A stretch of 64,000 nucleotides of DNA from Taishania sp. (GTDB lineage Bacteria; Bacteroidota; Bacteroidia; Flavobacteriales_D; Crocinitomicaceae), in the NCBI GenBank assembly GCA_030150045.1, contig JASLGM010000031.1, positions 1-64,000 on the forward strand. Direction: 5' to 3'. Position numbers and translations under genes: made by a program. Positions 47,144-56,232 of the stretch are shown here, one piece after another; the stretch's first letter is position 1; every line of letters begins with the position of its first letter. The notes under the pieces are model-generated. The model was not told where the DNA came from and made no database searches. It saw only the letters and a list, made by a program, of their open reading frames with translations.

Positions 47144-47503
47144 TTTGGCAGCTTTATCGGTCTACGCGCTTTAGTAAACTCCTCAAAAAGGGTTCATCTA
47201 CTGCTTGCCACGTGCTTCCGTTGGTCGCAGTGGCAACCTAGCATTCACTCCCTTTTCCGTTCGTTTAGCTATCGCGCTCCGCCCGAGCTGTCGTCCATTT
47301 TTCAGACAAAGGTTTTTCAGCACTTCGTTTTGTATGCTAATAACTTTCTGAAAATGGAAATGTTCTATTCAAGTGGAACCTTGCGTTAGGGATAGTAGCG
47401 GCATCCCCCTCTCCATAACTTTGGGGAGGGGATACAGCGGATAGCCCGACCCCAACCCTTTATTTAACGCAATTTGTGAAAGGGTTGGGGAAACGCCCAA
47501 AAA
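47144..47503 (+). repeat. Dispersed bipartite element, copy E (full length)
   Basis: It runs from TTTGGCAGCT (47144) to AAACGCCCAAAA (47503). The 5' module closes with CAGCT (47149-47153) pairing with AGCTG (47286-47290), and holds the central hairpin TTGCCAC/GTGGCAA (47205-47211, 47230-47236). A linker hairpin CCATTTTTCAG/CTGAAAATGG (47295-47357) is specific to this copy. In the 3' module, GCGTT (47383-47387) pairs with AACGC (47492-47496) around hairpin 1 (47403-47433) and hairpin 2 (47450-47490, CCCCAACCCTT/AAGGGTTGGGG). It is the only copy lying between divergent genes. Confidence 0.88.
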
Positions 47504-47749
47504 CAGCTTAGGCATGCTTTTTGCGTGAAGATCAACAAAAAACAAGGTTAAATGTTACCGAAAACATCATCAAAATCACCCAAAAACGCCCCTTTTTACT
47601 ATTTCATGCATAGTAAATGTAAAAATATAACCCCTGCGACCAAAACGAAAATGCACTCACTTGCAGTCACTTATGCAAACAACACAGCGTTTTTTTTGTT
47701 AAAAAATTAACTTAAACTATTCTTTAACAACTCAATGCTGTCAATTGTT
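47504..47749. other. Intergenic 5' of the T9SS cargo gene
   Basis: No gene seen. The last 50 bases are AT-rich and lead into the putative promoter box at 47750. Confidence 0.4.
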
Positions 47750-47757
47750 TAAATTTG
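47750..47757 (+). promoter_or_regulatory. Putative -7 box of the T9SS cargo gene
   Basis: TAAATTTG matches TAnnTTTG, 26 bases before the ATG at 47784. No convincing -33 is obvious. Confidence 0.45.
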
Positions 47758-47783
47758 CAACACTTTTTTTAATAATCTAATCT

Positions 47784-49499
47784 ATGAAAAAATTAAGTTT
47801 ACTTGTTTTTGGACTGATTATGAGCCACTTTATTTCTGCTCAATCTTGTTCAATTGACCCAAGTGTAACAACAAAAGGAGCACACCCTTCTGTCCTTACG
47901 CCTGGAACTGCATTGGTGGCTTATGACCAAACACTGACTATTGTTTTTCCACTTGACACTTTAGGGTATCCTATTACAAATGCGAAAATCGAAAGCATTA
48001 CAGTTCCCTCAGGTTTCTCTTATGAATTACTAGACGATGTAGATACGTTTAATCCACAAACGAATCAACGTACATGTATTCGTGTATTTGGTACTTCGCC
48101 TATTGCAACTTCGAATACGGTTTCTATAAATGTGACGCTTTTCATATTAGGAAATATGGGAATTGCAGATAATTTCCGCGCTACATTTGAGATTGAGAAT
48201 CAAGAGTCTTCTTTGGACAATGCTGGTTTCTTTACAAACCGAGGAGAAGGTTGTGCGCCATTAACGGTTAATTTCCAGAACCACAATCTATCTAATAGCA
48301 GTACAATGTGGAACTTTGGAAACGGTCAATCTTACTGGGGTAATTCACCAGAGGACATTGTTTTTGACACACCAGGAGTTTATCCAGTAACCTACACAGG
48401 ATATACCAGCCATGACACAACGTATTCGTACATTTTGAAACAAATGGTTATTACGTACGCAAATCCTGATGTATGGTTAGACACTTGGCTAGAATCTTCG
48501 ACGCCACAGTTCAAATTACTTATCTATGAGAATGGTACAAAAATTCATGAGACGGGAGTAAAACAACAAAATTTACCTACAACGTTTAACTTGAATATTC
48601 CAATGAACCCTACAAAACAATACCGAGTTGATTTCGTTGAAATTGATGGAGCTTCTTGGTTACCGGTTAACCAAACCATTTGTGGTCAACATATTCTTCC
48701 GTTTCAAGAAAGTGGAACAGTACATACACCACTTGTATCTACTGGTAATTTTCAAATTCAAGTAACTCCACATTACCCTACACCCTCTTTAATTGTAGCT
48801 GATACGATTCGTGTTTATGAAAATGTACAAACACCAGTAATTGTGAACACAGACGGAACCTTAACTGCAACTACACCGGGAGCAATATCTTACAAATGGT
48901 ACAAAAACGATGTAGTTATCCCAGATGAGATCACGGATACTTATGTTGCAACGGTTTCCGCGAACTATAAAGTAAAGGTTTCTAATGAACATTGTACAAG
49001 TACTTCAACAGAAGTTCCAGTAGCAATTTGTTTGACAAACTATACACCTGCTGTTGTTACTTCTGGAGCCAATCAATTGACGCTAAGTAACCCATTAGCT
49101 GGACACACTATTCAGTGGTTCGCTAACAACAATGAGGTAACGGGTGCAACTGCTGCGGCATTAAACATGACAAGTTCATCAAGCTTCACGGTGAAGGTAA
49201 CAGACGTTTGGGGTTGTACGTATACTAGCGCTGCTTACAATGCGTATTTAGCGGTACAAAAATTGGATCCAAGTGCTATTATCGCTTATCCAAATCCAAC
49301 GACGGGGAATGTAACGTTTACCGCACAAGATATTATCCAAGAAGTGATTGTAATGGATCCTTCAGGAAGAATCGTTTTGACAAATGCGAATGACTCAAAT
49401 ACTGCGGTTGTGAACTTAGAAAACATGCCTTCTGGTTATTACATGATCAGTATTCAAACAGAAAGCGGAAGCATCAACAAGAAAATCGTGAAACAATAA
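47784..49499 (+). CDS. Secreted protein with PKD domain and type IX sorting domain
   Basis: 571 residues. A signal peptide ends at ISAQ. A PKD domain is recognisable (GCAPLTVNFQNHN, MWNFGNGQS, TPGVYPVTYTG, about 155-215), followed by immunoglobulin-like repeats (about 350-470). The C-terminal ~75 residues form a T9SS type A sorting domain (AYPNPTTGNVTFTA, DPSGRIVLTN, MPSGYYMISIQTESG, KKIVKQ). It is therefore moved across the outer membrane by the type IX system and probably attached to the surface. The function of the cargo is unknown. It ends in a terminator. Confidence 0.88.
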   Translation: MKKLSLLVFGLIMSHFISAQSCSIDPSVTTKGAHPSVLTPGTALVAYDQTLTIVFPLDTLGYPITNAKIESITVPSGFSYELLDDVDTFNPQTNQRTCIRVFGTSPIATSNTVSINVTLFILGNMGIADNFRATFEIENQESSLDNAGFFTNRGEGCAPLTVNFQNHNLSNSSTMWNFGNGQSYWGNSPEDIVFDTPGVYPVTYTGYTSHDTTYSYILKQMVITYANPDVWLDTWLESSTPQFKLLIYENGTKIHETGVKQQNLPTTFNLNIPMNPTKQYRVDFVEIDGASWLPVNQTICGQHILPFQESGTVHTPLVSTGNFQIQVTPHYPTPSLIVADTIRVYENVQTPVIVNTDGTLTATTPGAISYKWYKNDVVIPDEITDTYVATVSANYKVKVSNEHCTSTSTEVPVAICLTNYTPAVVTSGANQLTLSNPLAGHTIQWFANNNEVTGATAAALNMTSSSSFTVKVTDVWGCTYTSAAYNAYLAVQKLDPSAIIAYPNPTTGNVTFTAQDIIQEVIVMDPSGRIVLTNANDSNTAVVNLENMPSGYYMISIQTESGSINKKIVKQ

Positions 49500-49514
49500 T
49501 CGTTTCTCTAAATA

Positions 49515-49549
49515 ATTTTGAAAAGGATCCTGAAAAGGGTCCTTTTTTT
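49515..49549 (+). terminator. Intrinsic terminator after the T9SS cargo gene
   Basis: AAAAGGATCC pairs with GGGTCCTTTT across a 6-base loop (one mismatch) and is followed by T-run. It rules out starting hemJ at 49518. Confidence 0.8.
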
Positions 49550-49562
49550 ATGCCAATTACTT

Positions 49563-49570
49563 TACTTTTG
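49563..49570 (+). promoter_or_regulatory. Putative -7 box of hemJ
   Basis: TACTTTTG matches TAnnTTTG but lies only 4 bases before the ATG at 49575. If the transcript starts about 5-7 bases downstream of the box, it would be leaderless. Confidence 0.45.
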
Positions 49571-49574
49571 TACT

Positions 49575-50126
49575 ATGAGTTTCGAAACAATTAAGGCGTT
49601 GCACATCATTTTTATGGTAAGTTGGTTTGCAGGACTATTTTATATTGTCCGTCTGTTTATTTACCACACAGAAGCGCAAGATAAATCTGAAGTTGAAAAA
49701 GCAATTTTATCCAAACAATTTGTGATGATGGAAAGTAAACTGTGGTGGATTATTACCACACCAGCTATGATCCTTACTGTACTTTTTGGCGTTACCATGT
49801 TGTGTTATCCAGGGCATGAATACCTCATCCACCAACCTTGGATGCATGTGAAATTAACCTTTGTTGTTTTATTACTCTTTTATCACTTCAAATGCCAACA
49901 CATAATGAAGCAGCTTAAGAATGACATTTACGCATGGAGAAACGACACTTTGCGCATCTGGAATGAAGTAGCTACATTGTCTTTGGTTGCAATTGTATTT
50001 ATTGTTATCACAAAAAACGCCATGAACTGGATCTCGGGAACGATTGGTTTTTTTGCGACGGCAATAGGCTTAATGGTTTTGATAAAACTTTACAAACGCC
50101 TTCGTCAAAAGAAAACAATTAAGTGA
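49575..50126 (+). CDS. hemJ: HemJ-like protoporphyrinogen IX oxidase (CopD-like)
   Basis: 183 residues from the ATG at 49575 (MSFETIKALHIIFMVSWFAG); an in-frame start 57 bases earlier lies in the terminator. Four membrane helices are visible, with conserved His in ALHIIFM and FIYH and a Trp-rich tail. HemJ oxidises protoporphyrinogen to protoporphyrin in many bacteria lacking HemY/HemG. Overall fit and length are good. It is convergent with the next gene (7 bases between stops). Confidence 0.85.
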   Translation: MSFETIKALHIIFMVSWFAGLFYIVRLFIYHTEAQDKSEVEKAILSKQFVMMESKLWWIITTPAMILTVLFGVTMLCYPGHEYLIHQPWMHVKLTFVVLLLFYHFKCQHIMKQLKNDIYAWRNDTLRIWNEVATLSLVAIVFIVITKNAMNWISGTIGFFATAIGLMVLIKLYKRLRQKKTIK

Positions 50127-50133
50127 TTGTTTA

Positions 50134-51720
50134 TTACTTGTAGTTCATAAAGTCAGAAAGCGAAAGAGGCTCGGAATCATTTCTTTCTAACAGCAAGACC
50201 TCTGTTCCGTAGATTGCTTTTGGTTTCAAGTATACCAAAACAGATGGATAATACGATTCCAGTTCCCCCTTAACAATAAAGAAATGTTGGAAACGTTGTT
50301 GATCTGCTGCTTTAAAGAGTACTTCTTCATGTTTAGACGTTAGTACTCCATTTCTTTTAATAAATGTAAGGTTTCGATTAGGTGCGGTATTCGAAAGCAC
50401 AAAAACTTCTGTTTCTTTTGCTATTCCGTTTTCTAACAAAAAGGGTTCTATTCCTTTATAGGCTGTACTGAGGTGAAGGTAAGGATCCCAAGTTTCTAGA
50501 TTTGTACGCCATCCTAAATAATCTCGTGATAAAGGGTAAGAAAAACCAAACAATAGGACACCTATTATTATTCCTACCCAATGCATATACTTTTGGGAAA
50601 AAGCATCTCCAACGAGCACAAGTAACAACAGTATTATTGGAATAAAAAAGGTATCTAGGAAATAATAATCGTGGTTGTAGAATTGTTTAAGTAAAGCCAC
50701 GGAAAACAATAAAAACCCAAAGCTCAAAATGAGGACAAAACTCATATTGAAATTCATCCACTTTTTACGATTAAAGATTACTCCTATACATACTATTACA
50801 GCCATGACCCAGAAGTGGTATCGGTTAAAATAATGTTCTTTCCAAAGTTCAAAACTACTGTAAATGATTTCTTTTGCTTCTGAAATCGAGTTAGCAAACA
50901 TCAAGTGATTCAAGAAAATGGTATCGTGTTTCGCTGACATTTTCTTATTCCAAATGAACCACACCCCAATTAAGATAAAAAAGGGAAGGACGGTCAACAC
51001 GCGATTAACAAGAATTTTGAACGTTATATCTTTACACATCCAACGTAATCCTTCGTTACAGAACACTGCAATCAAAGCGACTAAATAAGTCGTTCGAATT
51101 AAAGGAAGCGTTCCTAAAATGGCCAAACATATCCACCAATCTTTTTTATTTCCACTTTGAACAAACTTCAAGTAGAAATATACGCCCGCTATCAATTGAG
51201 CCAAACAAGGAACCGTGTTTATGAAACCAACAGCGTAATATATAAAAGCTGGCGATAGAACGATAATAGAACCTAGAATAAGTTGTATTCCAAAGTTCGT
51301 TTTTAGTAAATGGCATATTCTAAAAAAGTAATAAAACATTGGTAAGGTCCATAAAAGACAATACAAACGGTAAATACTAGGCGCATCATTATCTACTATT
51401 CTCATTATCATACCTACTAGATAAGGATGCAAGGAAATATTACCTCCTGTAATGGCATCATTTCCAATAACTGCCCAATTACTAGGGAATTGTTTATTGA
51501 GTATCCAAGTTTCTGGTGCAAATAGATTCCAAGTAGAAAGATAAAACTTCTGCGCCATGGCATAATAATCCGATTGTGCCCAAGCATGAATAGCAATTGG
51601 ATGAGAATTTAATAAAAAACGTGTAAAAAATAAAAGAATACAAAAGCATACTATAGCCATTCCTAAAGCAGTCCATTGATTCGGAAGCAAAATATTATTT
51701 AATGTTGATTTTCTTTCCAT
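50134..51720 (-). CDS. Membrane glycosyltransferase-like protein (GT39-like), paralogue 1
   Basis: 528 residues, about twelve membrane segments, plus a C-terminal extracytoplasmic segment of ~130 residues. It belongs to the broad group of polytopic glycosyltransferases (GT-C, PMT/ArnT-like), suggested by HAWAQSDYYAMAQKFYL near the N terminus with the acid residues after the first segment. These use lipid-linked sugars. The donor and acceptor are unknown. It is very similar to the next gene upstream, with shared segments such as KFYLSTWNLFAPETW, and together they form a tandem duplicate with 33 bases between. Confidence 0.75.
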   Translation of the reverse strand: MERKSTLNNILLPNQWTALGMAIVCFCILLFFTRFLLNSHPIAIHAWAQSDYYAMAQKFYLSTWNLFAPETWILNKQFPSNWAVIGNDAITGGNISLHPYLVGMIMRIVDNDAPSIYRLYCLLWTLPMFYYFFRICHLLKTNFGIQLILGSIIVLSPAFIYYAVGFINTVPCLAQLIAGVYFYLKFVQSGNKKDWWICLAILGTLPLIRTTYLVALIAVFCNEGLRWMCKDITFKILVNRVLTVLPFFILIGVWFIWNKKMSAKHDTIFLNHLMFANSISEAKEIIYSSFELWKEHYFNRYHFWVMAVIVCIGVIFNRKKWMNFNMSFVLILSFGFLLFSVALLKQFYNHDYYFLDTFFIPIILLLLVLVGDAFSQKYMHWVGIIIGVLLFGFSYPLSRDYLGWRTNLETWDPYLHLSTAYKGIEPFLLENGIAKETEVFVLSNTAPNRNLTFIKRNGVLTSKHEEVLFKAADQQRFQHFFIVKGELESYYPSVLVYLKPKAIYGTEVLLLERNDSEPLSLSDFMNYK

Positions 51721-51753
51721 TACACAATTATTAGAAAATTCACCTACTTTTCA

Positions 51754-53325
51754 TTATTTGTAGGCATTTAATTCCTCTAGACTCATTTCATCATTTTTGT
51801 TCTCCGTTAACACCAGCACTTCTCCGTAACAACCAATTGGTTTCAAACGGTGGAGAATGGCTTCATAGTACTCCTTCATTTCCGTTTTTGTGACTAAGAA
51901 GTAGGGGAAAGTATTAAAATCTGTCGTTTCAAACAATGTGGTTCCCGAATTAAACGCACACACTCCATTTCGTTTGATAAACGTAAAATTTCTATTTGGT
52001 GCCGATTGAGAAAGGACAACAATCTTTTTATCTTTTGTAACACCAATTGTATCTAAATACTTGTCTATTCCTTTATATTCAAAGTTTAAATGATTCAAAC
52101 CATCCCAATATTCCATATTGTAACGCCAGTTGTGATAATCACGAGCTTGAAGAAAAGACCTATAAGAAGAATATAAAGCTAATAATACAAACAAGAACTC
52201 ACCTTTAAAATGTTGCCATAAATTACCGTAAATAACAGTTGTTACCAGAACAATTGGAAGGAAGAATGAGTCCAAATAATAGTAATCGTGATCTTTATAT
52301 TGGGTCATCATTGCAAGCGCAAAACAAACAAATCCAAGAAACAAGATTACTCCAAAAGCAACATCAAATCGCAGCAATTTTTTTCGATTAAAGAGTATAC
52401 CTACCCCCGTAAAAATAACTAAGATCCAGAAGTGATAATGAATCATATAGTGTCTTCCCCAATAGTCAATACTCATTCTGTAAACCTCTTTTGCTTCTTG
52501 AAAAGATGAAGGAGAACGTAAACTTGTTAAGAAAATAGAATTGTGTTTTGCTAACATCTCTTTACTCCAGAAAAACCAAAGAAAAAATAAGGCTACAAAA
52601 GGCAAAACAACCCACATTTGTCTACCTAATTCTTTAACAGAAATCGTTCTACACATCCATTTCAATATTTCTGTACAGATGACTGCGATAAAAGGAATAA
52701 CAAAAGTCGTTCTGATCAATGGTAATACACCTAAAATGACAACTGCCCACACCCAATCTCTTCTGTCTTTAGAATAAAGAAACTTAATGTAAAAATAAAT
52801 ACCTATCATCATATGAGCAATACAAGGTACACTTGCCATTGAAGTTGCTGAATAAAAGATAAATAGTGGCGAAAAAGCAAAAACACTACCTAAAAACACT
52901 TGAATACCACGATTCACTCCTATAATGTTACATGCTTTCAAGAAAAAGTAAAAGAAAGGAATGATCCACAAAAAAGTATAAATCCTATAAATAATGGGTG
53001 CGTCTGTTCCAAAAAGTCGCATAATCATCCCCACAATGTAAGAGTGAATAGCAATATTCCCACTGATAATCGTATCTGAGGACACATGTGCCCACTCCCA
53101 GGCCATTTGTTTATTAAAAATCCAAGTTTGCGGTTCAAAAAGATTCCATGTTTCTAAATAAAACTTTTGAGCCATTGCATAGTAGTCCGATTGTGCCCAA
53201 GCGTGAGCTCCAATAGGATATTTAGGAAAAACATTCCAATTAAGGTAAAGATTAACCGCTACAAACAAAAGCGTCAATAACCAAGGGCTAAAACATTTGG
53301 TTATAATATCCACTATTTTTTTCAT
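51754..53325 (-). CDS. Membrane glycosyltransferase-like protein (GT39-like), paralogue 2
   Basis: 523 residues with the same topology as the neighbour at 50134-51720. Shared landmarks are HAWAQSDYYAMAQKFYL, FNKQ, SGNIAIHSYIVGMIMRL, PLIRTTFV, HDYYYLDSFFLPI, and SAPNRNFTFIKRNGV. Both end in -YK. The strong similarity and the head-to-tail order argue for tandem duplication, with later divergence. A TAnnTTTG box upstream (53347-53354) is the likely common promoter. Confidence 0.75.
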   Translation of the reverse strand: MKKIVDIITKCFSPWLLTLLFVAVNLYLNWNVFPKYPIGAHAWAQSDYYAMAQKFYLETWNLFEPQTWIFNKQMAWEWAHVSSDTIISGNIAIHSYIVGMIMRLFGTDAPIIYRIYTFLWIIPFFYFFLKACNIIGVNRGIQVFLGSVFAFSPLFIFYSATSMASVPCIAHMMIGIYFYIKFLYSKDRRDWVWAVVILGVLPLIRTTFVIPFIAVICTEILKWMCRTISVKELGRQMWVVLPFVALFFLWFFWSKEMLAKHNSIFLTSLRSPSSFQEAKEVYRMSIDYWGRHYMIHYHFWILVIFTGVGILFNRKKLLRFDVAFGVILFLGFVCFALAMMTQYKDHDYYYLDSFFLPIVLVTTVIYGNLWQHFKGEFLFVLLALYSSYRSFLQARDYHNWRYNMEYWDGLNHLNFEYKGIDKYLDTIGVTKDKKIVVLSQSAPNRNFTFIKRNGVCAFNSGTTLFETTDFNTFPYFLVTKTEMKEYYEAILHRLKPIGCYGEVLVLTENKNDEMSLEELNAYK

Positions 53326-53346
53326 ATCTTATGTAAGAGAAAGCAC

Positions 53347-53354
53347 CAAATATA
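53347..53354 (-). promoter_or_regulatory. Putative -7 box of the tandem glycosyltransferase operon
   Basis: TATATTTG on the minus strand matches TAnnTTTG, 21 bases before the ATG at 53325. Confidence 0.45.
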
Positions 53355-53433
53355 CTTTATTATCTATGTAAAAAGAGTAAGTACACGTATAATTTTACCG
53401 AATTTATTATCTTTACTTTAAAGAAATAAAATC

Positions 53434-54210
53434 ATGTACAATAACATTTTATTAGATATTCAAGGATTGGTTGCCACCGTGACAATCAATCGTCCAGCGC
53501 AATTAAATGCTCTGAACAAAGAGACCATTCAGGAATTACACCAAGTACTAAAAGAATTGAATGAAAACAATACTATTGGTGCCATTATTTTAACAGGTTC
53601 AGGTGAAAAAGCCTTTGTTGCAGGTGCGGACATTAAGGAATTTGCTGATTTCTCAATAGCTGAAGGTGGTCAATTGGCTCAAAAAGGACATGAATTACTT
53701 TTCAACTTCATTGAAAACATGTCAAAGCCAGTTATCGCAGCAATAAATGGTTTTGCTTTAGGTGGAGGATTAGAGTTGGCTATGGCTTCACACATTCGCA
53801 TTGCTTCAAACAATGCAAAAATGGGATTACCTGAAGTCTCATTAGGCGTAATTCCTGGATATGGAGGTACACAACGCCTTGCTCAATTGATTGGTCGTGG
53901 AAAAGCAATGGAAATGGTTTTTACTGCAGGAATGATTACCGCAGAAGAAGCACTTAGCTGGGGCTTAGTAAATCATGTTGTTACGCAAGAAGAATTGTTA
54001 AATAAAGCAGGAGAAATTGCAACTAAAATAACGAACAACTCAGGATCCGCAATTACTTCAGCAATTCGTGCTATCAACGCGAATTTTACAGATGGAGTGA
54101 ATGGTTTTGAAACTGAGATTGAAGAATTTGGAAAATGCTTTGGAACAAAAGACTTTTCAGAAGGAACGACAGCTTTTATAGAAAAACGCAAGCCTAACTT
54201 TAGAGGTTAA
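53434..54210 (+). CDS. Enoyl-CoA hydratase/isomerase family protein
   Basis: 258 residues, normal crotonase length. The oxyanion-hole segments are GSGEKAFVAGADIKEF and GFALGGGLELAMASHIRIA, and the catalytic Glu is in LPEVSLGVIPGYGGTQRL. This is typical of short-chain enoyl-CoA hydratases (crotonase/FadB-like single-domain). It probably acts in fatty acid or amino acid breakdown. Its stop overlaps the start of the flippase gene (TAATG). Confidence 0.93.
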   Translation: MYNNILLDIQGLVATVTINRPAQLNALNKETIQELHQVLKELNENNTIGAIILTGSGEKAFVAGADIKEFADFSIAEGGQLAQKGHELLFNFIENMSKPVIAAINGFALGGGLELAMASHIRIASNNAKMGLPEVSLGVIPGYGGTQRLAQLIGRGKAMEMVFTAGMITAEEALSWGLVNHVVTQEELLNKAGEIATKITNNSGSAITSAIRAINANFTDGVNGFETEIEEFGKCFGTKDFSEGTTAFIEKRKPNFRG

Positions 54211-55709
54211 TGTCAAATCCTATAAAGAAACTTTTAGGGCAAACAGCTATTTATGGTCTTACCGTTATTATTGGTAGGGCCTTAAATTTTTTATTGGTCC
54301 CCCTCTATGTTTCTGTTTTTCAAGATCCAAAAGATTACGGTGTAGTTTCTATCCTTTATTCTTGGGTTGCTTTTTTAATTGTATTGCTTCCTCTAGGAAT
54401 GGAAACTGCCTTTTTTAAGTTCTTTTCTGATAAAAAAGAAAGTGAAAAAAAAGTTTTCGATACCGCATTTACAGTGGTTATGTTATTTAACCTTTTGTTT
54501 TTTGCCATCCTTTTCCTTTTCTCTCAAAAAATTGCAAACTGGATGCTTATTCCAGACTATCCAATCTACGTACGTCTCTTAGGTGGTGTTGTTTGTATTG
54601 ATGCCATTTGTTCGATTCCTTTAGCAAAACTCCGTGCTCACAACAAAGCCCGAACTTTTGCCACAGCTCAAATCACCAACATTGGGGTCAACATTACATT
54701 CAACTTAATACTGTTACTCTTTTTCTTCGATAAAGAAAACCCAGAACAAGGAGTTACTTACATACTTGTAGCCAATCTTTTGGCTTCATTAACTAAAACC
54801 TTGTTCGTTTTTACGGACTTAAAACAATGGCGACCGAATTTAGATAAGACTCTTTCCAAACAGATGCTTATCTACTCCATTCCTTTAGTAATTGCTGGCT
54901 TTGCAGGAATCATTAATGAAACTATCGACCGTATTTTACTACAACGCGTGTCATATGACACCTTTTTAACCGTTCAAAACATGAGCGAAATGGCTGCTCA
55001 AGATCAAGCAGCACGTGAAGTAGGAATTTATAGCGCATGCTACAAATTGGCGATGTTGGTAACCTTATTTCTACAAGCTTACAAATACGCAGCGGAACCC
55101 TTTTTCTTTGGAAATGCTCAGAATCAAGACAGAAATAAACTATATTCAAAAGTGATGAACTATTTGATTGCGGCCATTTGTATCGTTTTCTTATTGGTTT
55201 CTTTGAATCTTCAAATATTCAAGTATTTCATTCCGAATGAGGCCTATTGGACTGGACTGAAAGCCGTTCCCATTTTACTTATTGCGAATGTGTTTTTGGG
55301 AATATATTACAATCAAAGCATTTGGTATAAGCTTTCTGGACAAACAAAATTTGGTGCGTACATTGCCATCGGTGGTGCGCTAGCCACCATAAGCTTAAAC
55401 TACCTTTTGATTCCAAAATATGGTTTTATGGCTTGTGCATGGGCGACACTTCTGGTATATGGTGGACAGATGGTTGCCAGCTATATCCTTGGTCAAAAAC
55501 ATTACCCTATTAAATACAACCTTCGAAAGTTTGTCCTATATTTCGGGTTTGCATTAGTTCTGTATTTGGGACTGAGCAGCATTAGCATAGCAGATGGAAT
55601 TGGACAATTCTTTGTCCACAACATCGTTATTCTACTATACATTGGATTAATCTACTTTATGGAGAAACCAACACCAAAGAAAAACACTTCCTCATTCGGG
55701 AAGTTCTAA
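54210..55709 (+). CDS. Polysaccharide biosynthesis flippase (MVF fold), second
   Basis: 499 residues with about fourteen membrane segments. The N terminus has GQTAIYGLTVIIGRALNFLLVPLY, typical of the oligosaccharide flippase family, followed by FKFFSDKK. It differs from the flippase at 35751-37172 and is probably used for another glycan or peptidoglycan-linked lipid. Its start overlaps the enoyl-CoA hydratase stop by one base; dut follows after about 80 bases. Confidence 0.85.
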   Translation: MSNPIKKLLGQTAIYGLTVIIGRALNFLLVPLYVSVFQDPKDYGVVSILYSWVAFLIVLLPLGMETAFFKFFSDKKESEKKVFDTAFTVVMLFNLLFFAILFLFSQKIANWMLIPDYPIYVRLLGGVVCIDAICSIPLAKLRAHNKARTFATAQITNIGVNITFNLILLLFFFDKENPEQGVTYILVANLLASLTKTLFVFTDLKQWRPNLDKTLSKQMLIYSIPLVIAGFAGIINETIDRILLQRVSYDTFLTVQNMSEMAAQDQAAREVGIYSACYKLAMLVTLFLQAYKYAAEPFFFGNAQNQDRNKLYSKVMNYLIAAICIVFLLVSLNLQIFKYFIPNEAYWTGLKAVPILLIANVFLGIYYNQSIWYKLSGQTKFGAYIAIGGALATISLNYLLIPKYGFMACAWATLLVYGGQMVASYILGQKHYPIKYNLRKFVLYFGFALVLYLGLSSISIADGIGQFFVHNIVILLYIGLIYFMEKPTPKKNTSSFGKF

Positions 55710-55765
55710 ACAATAGATTGCTTACAAATCATTCATAAGTTGACTATTCAACCTTGATGATTTTG

Positions 55766-55773
55766 TACATTTG
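55766..55773 (+). promoter_or_regulatory. Putative -7 box of the dut operon
   Basis: TACATTTG matches TAnnTTTG, with a TTG 23 bases upstream (55740-55742) as -33 candidate. It is 19 bases before the dut ATG. Confidence 0.55.
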
Positions 55774-55792
55774 AAAAGAGAATCATTTGAAT

Positions 55793-56227
55793 ATGAAAGT
55801 AAATATAATCAATCGTAGCAAGCACGATTTGCCCAAATACGAAACTTTACAATCTGCTGGAATGGACGTGCGTGCCAACTTGGATCAAGATGTTGTACTT
55901 CATCCTTTTGAACGCGCCTTAATAAAAACAGGGCTATTCATCGAGTTACCAGAAGGTTATGAATGTCAAGTCCGTCCAAGAAGCGGGTTGGCTTATAAAT
56001 TTGGGATTACTGTATTAAACAGTCCTGGAACCATTGATGCGGACTATAGAGGTGAGATAGGTGTTATCTTAGTGAATCTTTCAAATGAAGTTTTCACTGT
56101 AACAGATGGAGAAAGAGTCGCTCAATTGGTTTTCGCAAAATACGAACAAGCAGCATGGGAAATCACAACATCTCTATCGGAAACAGATCGTGGAGAAGGA
56201 GGTTTTGGTAGTACCGGAAAAAAATAG
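55793..56227 (+). CDS. dut: dUTP diphosphatase
   Basis: 144 residues from ATG at 55793; an in-frame TTG six bases earlier is not needed. The five dUTPase motifs are present: AGMDVRA, RPRSGLA, GTIDADYRGE, RVAQLVF and the C-terminal GEGGFGSTG. It is trimeric, hydrolysing dUTP to dUMP and keeping uracil out of DNA. It leads an operon with a sugar nucleotidyltransferase and several envelope genes. Confidence 0.97.
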   Translation: MKVNIINRSKHDLPKYETLQSAGMDVRANLDQDVVLHPFERALIKTGLFIELPEGYECQVRPRSGLAYKFGITVLNSPGTIDADYRGEIGVILVNLSNEVFTVTDGERVAQLVFAKYEQAAWEITTSLSETDRGEGGFGSTGKK

Positions 56228-56232
56228 AAGAA

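Noticed and set aside
50100..50150. Terminator hairpin ACAAT/ATTGT between hemJ and the glycosyltransferase gene
   Set aside because: Only 5-6 bp, AT-rich, with a weak T-run; not convincing.
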